Shown: one piece after another, positions 30,528 to 33,936 of the stretch
Numbering within the stretch: the stretch's first letter is position 1
How the letters are laid out: each line of letters starts with the position of its first letter
Source: JAKQIM01 sp029557965
GTDB taxonomy: Bacteria; Chloroflexota; Anaerolineae; Anaerolineales; UBA4823
Assembly: GCA_035341015.1 (NCBI GenBank)
Contig: DAOQUL010000040.1
Location: forward strand, 1-33,936
Direction of reading: 5' to 3'
Length of the DNA: 33,936 bases
Translations under genes and position numbers: made by a program
Notes under the pieces: model-generated
Told to the model about the DNA's origin: nothing
Databases searched by the model: none
Seen by the model: only the letters and a program-made list of their open reading frames with translations

Positions 30528-31223
30528 TTATTCATTACGCAACGGGCCAATAATGCTGGAGAGCATATTCCCCAGGCGCTTGCGCCCCGCCTTATCCATA
30601 CGATCCAGAAGAATTTCGTATGTGCGAATTTTTCTCAGAAGCGGCTCCGTCAATTCGACGGCATCTTGTTCATCGGCAGCCAGCCCCAGCAAAAACCCGG
30701 GCAGCAAGCGGAGGTCTCGGATATTCGCGCGTTCGAGCAAGGCTAACATAATCGAGGCGTAGTAATCCACCAGGCGGTGCCGCCCGCGAGCGCGCAACCT
30801 GACTACCAGATCGCTGATTACTTGAGAGCAATAGAAAACGTCGTCGAGCCCGCCGTTCATTTGGACAAGTATCTCTTTTGCCAGTTCTGCATCTTCGAAT
30901 TTTCCGGCTGCTATGCTCGCAACGACGCGCTCTTTTGCTTCTTCCCAGGTGGCAGCCTCTCCTCCCGACAGTCGTGCAAATGTTTCTCGGGTCTTTTGAG
31001 TCGGCTGGAATAAAACAGAAGCGCGCCCTGGACCTGTTTTGCCCGTTTCATAGGTTGACTCGACATAACCTTTTTCTTCAAGCAGGCAAAGCATGTCATA
31101 GGCTGTATACTTGCTCAGCCCCAATTTCTCAGCCAGCCAGGAATAATGAATGGGTTCCTGGATTTCGGCATAAACATCCAGCATGTTTTCGATGAAGACT
31201 TTCTGTCTTTTTGTCAGTTTCAT
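30528..31223 (-). CDS. helix-turn-helix regulator heading the efflux operon (paralogue of the one at 23788)
   Basis: I choose ATG 31223 (MKLTKRQKVFIENML), giving 231 residues, because it aligns with the start of the paralogue at 23788-24492. The frame is open to 31322, but that extra stretch overlaps the promoter region. The N-terminal winged helix reads EPIHYSWLAEKLGLSKYTAYDMLCLLEEKGYVES, then GPGRASVLFQP as in the paralogue (GPGRPTVAFRP). The C-terminal half is helical and unrecognised. It lies 40 nt before two ATPase genes and probably controls the efflux operon. Direct repeats just upstream of its start are likely operators. No ligand domain is recognisable. Confidence 0.7.
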   Translation of the reverse strand: MKLTKRQKVFIENMLDVYAEIQEPIHYSWLAEKLGLSKYTAYDMLCLLEEKGYVESTYETGKTGPGRASVLFQPTQKTRETFARLSGGEAATWEEAKERVVASIAAGKFEDAELAKEILVQMNGGLDDVFYCSQVISDLVVRLRARGRHRLVDYYASIMLALLERANIRDLRLLPGFLLGLAADEQDAVELTEPLLRKIRTYEILLDRMDKAGRKRLGNMLSSIIGPLRNE

Positions 31224-31229
31224 CTTGGC

Positions 31230-31277
31230 CCAAGTAACCAAATTTACCAAAGAAACCAAAATATTGTCGGTATCATA
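31230..31277 (-). promoter_or_regulatory. promoter and repeated TTTGGTT elements of the efflux regulator
   Basis: On the minus strand TATGAT (31272-31277) is followed by two related direct repeats, TTTTGGTTTCTTTGG (31247-31261) and TTTGGTTACTTGG (31230-31242), 6 nt before ATG 31223. The ACAATATTTT segment after TATGAT is also present before the paralogous regulator gene. No Shine-Dalgarno is obvious. The repeats suit an autoregulatory operator. Confidence 0.5.
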
Positions 31278-31330
31278 CCTCTGCTGGGCGAATCCGTCAA
31301 GCAGACTTTGAATGCTAAACACTATCCCAT

Positions 31331-32689
31331 TTAGGCATAGAGGTCAGCGCGGCTCATCGGCAGGTTCGTTTGACCAGTGGCAGGTTTGGACAACAACGAT
31401 TGGTCGACTTGGGTCATTCCGGCTTCGAAGCCGAGCACGCAATAACTCAGGTACAACCGCCAGGTGCGGTAGACGGACATTCCCACCAGACGGATTGCCT
31501 CTTGTTTCTGCATTTCCAGCCGCTTCACCCATTGACGCAAGGTTAGTGCATAATGTTCGCGTAGATTCTCGACATCGCGCACCTCGAATCCGGACGCTTC
31601 AGCGATCAGGTTGGCTTCGCTCACCGTTACCAGTTCACCATCGGGAAAAATGTAACGCTGCGAGAAGGAGCCCAATCCCAATATCTTTTGCTCGAAGAAT
31701 TCTTCCCAAGCAAAACGACGCGCCGGTCGGCTATAGAAACCTCTGAGCAACGACAGATCACCCGGCTGGCCGCGGCGGGCGATACCGTGGTTTAAGAACA
31801 GGCCGCCCGGTTTGAGCAAACGATAGGTCTGTGCGAAGTACTCGGGCAAGCGGCTACGGCCCACATGTTCGAACATGCCTACACTAACGATCTTGTCGAA
31901 GGTGTCGTTCACCAGGTCGCGGTAATCGCACATCTTAATCTGCACCTGTCCTTGTAGTCCCAGGCGGGCAGCCTGTTGGGCGCCATATTCGGCCTGGCGC
32001 TCGCTCAGGGTCACTCCCAAGACGTTCACCCCATAATCTTGGGCCGCCCGGATAGCCAGTCCACCCCAGCCGCATCCGATATCCAACAGCCGCTCGCCAG
32101 GTTTCAAGCGCAACTTCCGGCAGATGTGCTGGATCTTCAATTCCTGGGCGGCGTCGAGGTTTTCTTGTCCACCCGGAAAATAGCCACAAGAATATTGCAT
32201 CTGGCGATCCAGCCACAAGGCGTAGAACTCATTACCAACATCGTAGTGGAAGCAGATGGCCTGGCGGTCGCGATCGCGGGAATGGATTTCGCCGTGGAAG
32301 TGGGCCGGTCGGCGAGTGATGATGCGTTCTGGCCCAGTTCTCGGAAGTTTCCGAATTGCATTGATGGCGGCAATCACCTCGCCTGGCGAAAAATTTCTCT
32401 TGGCGATCGCATAAAGATCTTCAAGCACGGCATAGAAATCACCCTCGATGTCGAAATCTTCATAAACATATGCCTCGCCCATAGAGAGTTCGAGCGGCGG
32501 TGAAAACATGCGACGCAGCGCCCCGGGGTGTTTCAACACCAGTGTAAAAAGAGTCTCGGCGTCAGCCGGCAATTTGCTGTGATCCCAAAAACTCACCGCA
32601 AAGCGCCGTGGCGATGGGGATACACGATCAAGAAGAGCGACTATTTGCTCGATTACAGGGTCGGAGGTCCTTGTGGCTTGTTTGATCAT
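31331..32689 (-). CDS. cfa: cyclopropane-fatty-acyl-phospholipid synthase
   Basis: I choose ATG 32689 (MIKQATRTSDP) with AAAGGAG 5 nt upstream, giving 452 residues. The N-terminal domain (about 1-130) contains LSMGEAYVYEDFDIEGD. The SAM-dependent methyltransferase domain begins ICFHYDVGNEFYALWLDRQMQYSCGYF and has LLDIGCGWGGLAIRAA (SAM site), GVTLSERQAEY and KIVSVGMFEHVG. Cfa adds a methylene bridge to unsaturated acyl chains of membrane phospholipids using SAM, usually in stationary phase or stress. The length and all conserved blocks fit an active enzyme. A tRNA-like sequence lies 34 nt upstream, so it probably has its own promoter. The efflux regulator follows downstream. Confidence 0.9.
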   Translation of the reverse strand: MIKQATRTSDPVIEQIVALLDRVSPSPRRFAVSFWDHSKLPADAETLFTLVLKHPGALRRMFSPPLELSMGEAYVYEDFDIEGDFYAVLEDLYAIAKRNFSPGEVIAAINAIRKLPRTGPERIITRRPAHFHGEIHSRDRDRQAICFHYDVGNEFYALWLDRQMQYSCGYFPGGQENLDAAQELKIQHICRKLRLKPGERLLDIGCGWGGLAIRAAQDYGVNVLGVTLSERQAEYGAQQAARLGLQGQVQIKMCDYRDLVNDTFDKIVSVGMFEHVGRSRLPEYFAQTYRLLKPGGLFLNHGIARRGQPGDLSLLRGFYSRPARRFAWEEFFEQKILGLGSFSQRYIFPDGELVTVSEANLIAEASGFEVRDVENLREHYALTLRQWVKRLEMQKQEAIRLVGMSVYRTWRLYLSYCVLGFEAGMTQVDQSLLSKPATGQTNLPMSRADLYA

Positions 32690-32722
32690 TTTTTCTCCTT
32701 TCACCAGCCTTTGTCGAGCGTG

Positions 32723-32790
32723 TCATCCCAACGGGAGTCGAACCCGAATGCACGACTTGCAAGGTCGTTGCAGCCAGACCGGACGGGATG
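32723..32790 (-). tRNA. tRNA-like gene, anticodon TGC (Ala), with an atypical D-arm
   Basis: Read leftwards, a 7-bp acceptor stem (CATCCCG/TGGGATG, one wobble) encloses an anticodon stem ACGAC/GTCGT. The loop CTTGCAA gives anticodon TGC. A T-arm with loop TTCGACT and stem CGGG/CCCG follows. The total is only 68 nt because the D-arm is about 12 nt with a weak 3-bp stem, although a GG pair is present. The alanine identity pair G3-U70 is not present; position 3-70 is T-A. No CCA is encoded. It may be an unusual tRNA, a degenerate copy or a tRNA-like RNA. Structure supports a tRNA fold, but isotype is uncertain. Confidence 0.5.
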
Positions 32791-32868
32791 ATGTTTTGAT
32801 TCTATTCAGACGGAATCCCCATCCGCCTGCTTTGTAAAGCAATAGACGGAGAAAGAGGCTGTAGTCGA

Positions 32869-33711
32869 TCATTCTCGATCCAGCATGCCAGCGATCTGGC
32901 GGCTGGCAATTTCATAGCCGGTTCGCACCAGCCTCTGATAATCTCGGAAGTCCCATATCGGGATGGATGGTGTGCAGCGCAACGAGATACAGTTCACTAC
33001 CACGCCTCGCGCCTCGGCCAAGGCGATTTCCAGGTATTCCTGGCGCTGGAGCATGGCGAAAACGGTTTTATCCAGGTTTTGATATTGCCCGAGGTTGTTC
33101 CTGGTAAACAAATTCGGGGCATTCAAGTCAAGGGCCACGATTTCGGTTGCGCCCATCATCAAGGCGGGTTCGATTGGCAAGTTGCTCAAGACCCCACCAT
33201 CAATAACGAGTCTGCCGTCATCTCCTACGGGCGTAAACCAGGGCGGTAATGCTATGGACGCCATCACCCCCTCCAAAACCGATTGTCCCGGGTCTTGCCC
33301 GTAGATCACCATCTGACCCGTATTCAAATCTGAGCCGACCACTGCCAGCCGGGCATGTTTGACCTGATCAAAGCGCAGATCAGGTGTGAGCCCTTTGGAA
33401 ATGAAGAATTCTTTAACCCGGTAGCTGGCATGGTGGTTCGGTCGTCTGGCGAGTGTAGACAGCATTAACCGGGTCAAGCGCGGATCCATGAAATTCGCTT
33501 CAGCCACTTCCCGATACGCCTGCTCCAACACATCAATTCCGAACAAGTCGACGCCCCACAAGGTTAAGCCGGCAGCATTGACTGCTCCAATCGATGTTCC
33601 CACCAGCAGGTCGGGCCTAAGGTCGGCTTCGAGCAAAGCACGCAATGCGCCTACCTGCATTGCGCCGCGCCCTCCACCGCCACTTAATACAAACGCAAGG
33701 CATTTATCCAT
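32869..33711 (-). CDS. patatin-like phospholipase (RssA-type)
   Basis: The 280-residue protein has the patatin fold motifs. The oxyanion loop is SGGGGRGAMQVG (10-21), the nucleophile elbow GTSIGAVNAAG carries the catalytic Ser, and the catalytic Asp lies in VIDGGVLSNLPIEPA. These enzymes are serine acyl hydrolases acting on phospholipids or acylglycerols. ATG 33711 overlaps the stop of an upstream gene by 8 nt, so translation is probably coupled. The neighbouring Cfa gene also acts on membrane phospholipid. No signal peptide or membrane helix is seen, so it is likely cytosolic. Confidence 0.9.
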   Translation of the reverse strand: MDKCLAFVLSGGGGRGAMQVGALRALLEADLRPDLLVGTSIGAVNAAGLTLWGVDLFGIDVLEQAYREVAEANFMDPRLTRLMLSTLARRPNHHASYRVKEFFISKGLTPDLRFDQVKHARLAVVGSDLNTGQMVIYGQDPGQSVLEGVMASIALPPWFTPVGDDGRLVIDGGVLSNLPIEPALMMGATEIVALDLNAPNLFTRNNLGQYQNLDKTVFAMLQRQEYLEIALAEARGVVVNCISLRCTPSIPIWDFRDYQRLVRTGYEIASRQIAGMLDRE

Positions 33712-33936
33712 TCATCGCATCTCTTATAAGCTTTATCGTTTGCCCGAGCTTGACACGGCGTGTTTCGTACTCTATGTTGACATCTTCAACATGTCCATCT
33801 ATTATCGTTTTCTGCCGTTCATCGGTCAGTTTCAATTGCTCTCCCAGGATACTGAGCTTGGCCGCGGCCTCGCATTTGGTTTGTTCCTGCCCGGCCTCTG
33901 CCGCAGCTAATGTTGTTTCCAGCTTATGTTTGATTT
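33704..33936 (-). CDS. C-terminal part of a coiled-coil protein, cut by the right edge
   Basis: On the minus strand a reading frame enters from the right edge and ends at TAA 33704-33706. The visible 76 residues are strongly helical and charged (for example LETTLAAAEAGQEQTKCEAAAKL, LGEQLKLTDERQKTIIDGHV and YETRRVKLGQTIKLIRDAMNG). This suggests a coiled coil. The stop overlaps the patatin start by 8 nt, so the two genes form one unit. I cannot name the family from this fragment. Confidence 0.55.
   Translation of the reverse strand, partial: IKHKLETTLAAAEAGQEQTKCEAAAKLSILGEQLKLTDERQKTIIDGHVEDVNIEYETRRVKLGQTIKLIRDAMNG

Noticed and set aside
1..33936. CRISPR arrays, rRNA genes, riboswitches
   Set aside because: I looked for regularly spaced direct repeats, rRNA-like segments and recognisable riboswitch cores and found none.

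Overview
The window looks like a chromosomal segment of a Chloroflexota bacterium, probably Anaerolineae-like. This rests on secreted proteins with long Thr-Pro linkers, a YLPLVMRN motif after a signal peptide, TadB/TadC-type membrane proteins, several eroded insertion sequences, and a mix of lipid and transport genes. It is an inference from protein style; no rRNA or marker gene is present.

Region 1 (1-9803, all minus strand). At the left edge is a truncated CHAT (caspase-like) protein. Beside it lies a long, tightly packed run transcribed leftwards from about 9770: tadB, tadC, an 85-residue protein, an isoprenylcysteine-methyltransferase-like membrane protein, a two-helix DUF4190-like protein, a secreted glycosidase-fold protein, a 983-residue secreted protein with two copies of an unrecognised domain plus a CAP domain, a membrane-anchored double SH3b protein, and an ISAzo13-type transposase stub. 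Several genes overlap by 4-11 nt. No TadA ATPase, pilin or TadZ is visible. A good promoter is separated from tadB by two hairpins followed by U-tracts.

Region 2 (about 10150-16690) is a mobile-element graveyard. A complete 1.2-kb IS with an 8-bp target duplication sits upstream of a marR gene that precedes a cytidylate-kinase-like gene. An IS4-type element follows, and its transposase gene is split by a 1.9-kb element that carries little more than a large serine recombinase. Removing the insert between two GAA triplets restores the transposase frame and its DDE glutamate motif. Both nested elements have decayed, and a fragment of a third transposase follows.

Region 3 (16694-23735, minus strand) holds a sirtuin, two DegV/FakB-type fatty-acid-binding proteins, a PlsY-like acyltransferase, an MBL-fold hydrolase, a TauE-type exporter, a hotdog thioesterase, an 84-residue protein and an ArsA-family ATPase. 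The DegV, PlsY, thioesterase and later Cfa and patatin genes suggest a phospholipid and fatty-acid theme.

Region 4 (23788-31223). Two paralogous helix-turn-helix regulators each sit at the head of a minus-strand unit. One precedes arsA, and an 18-bp motif is repeated in front of both start codons. The other precedes a YbhF/S/G-like efflux system of two ATPases, one ABC-2 permease and one lipoprotein adaptor. Between these units lie plus-strand proline dehydrogenase and MarR genes.

Region 5 (31331-33936, minus strand) holds a cyclopropane-fatty-acid synthase, a short tRNA-like sequence with anticodon TGC, a patatin-like phospholipase and the end of a coiled-coil gene.
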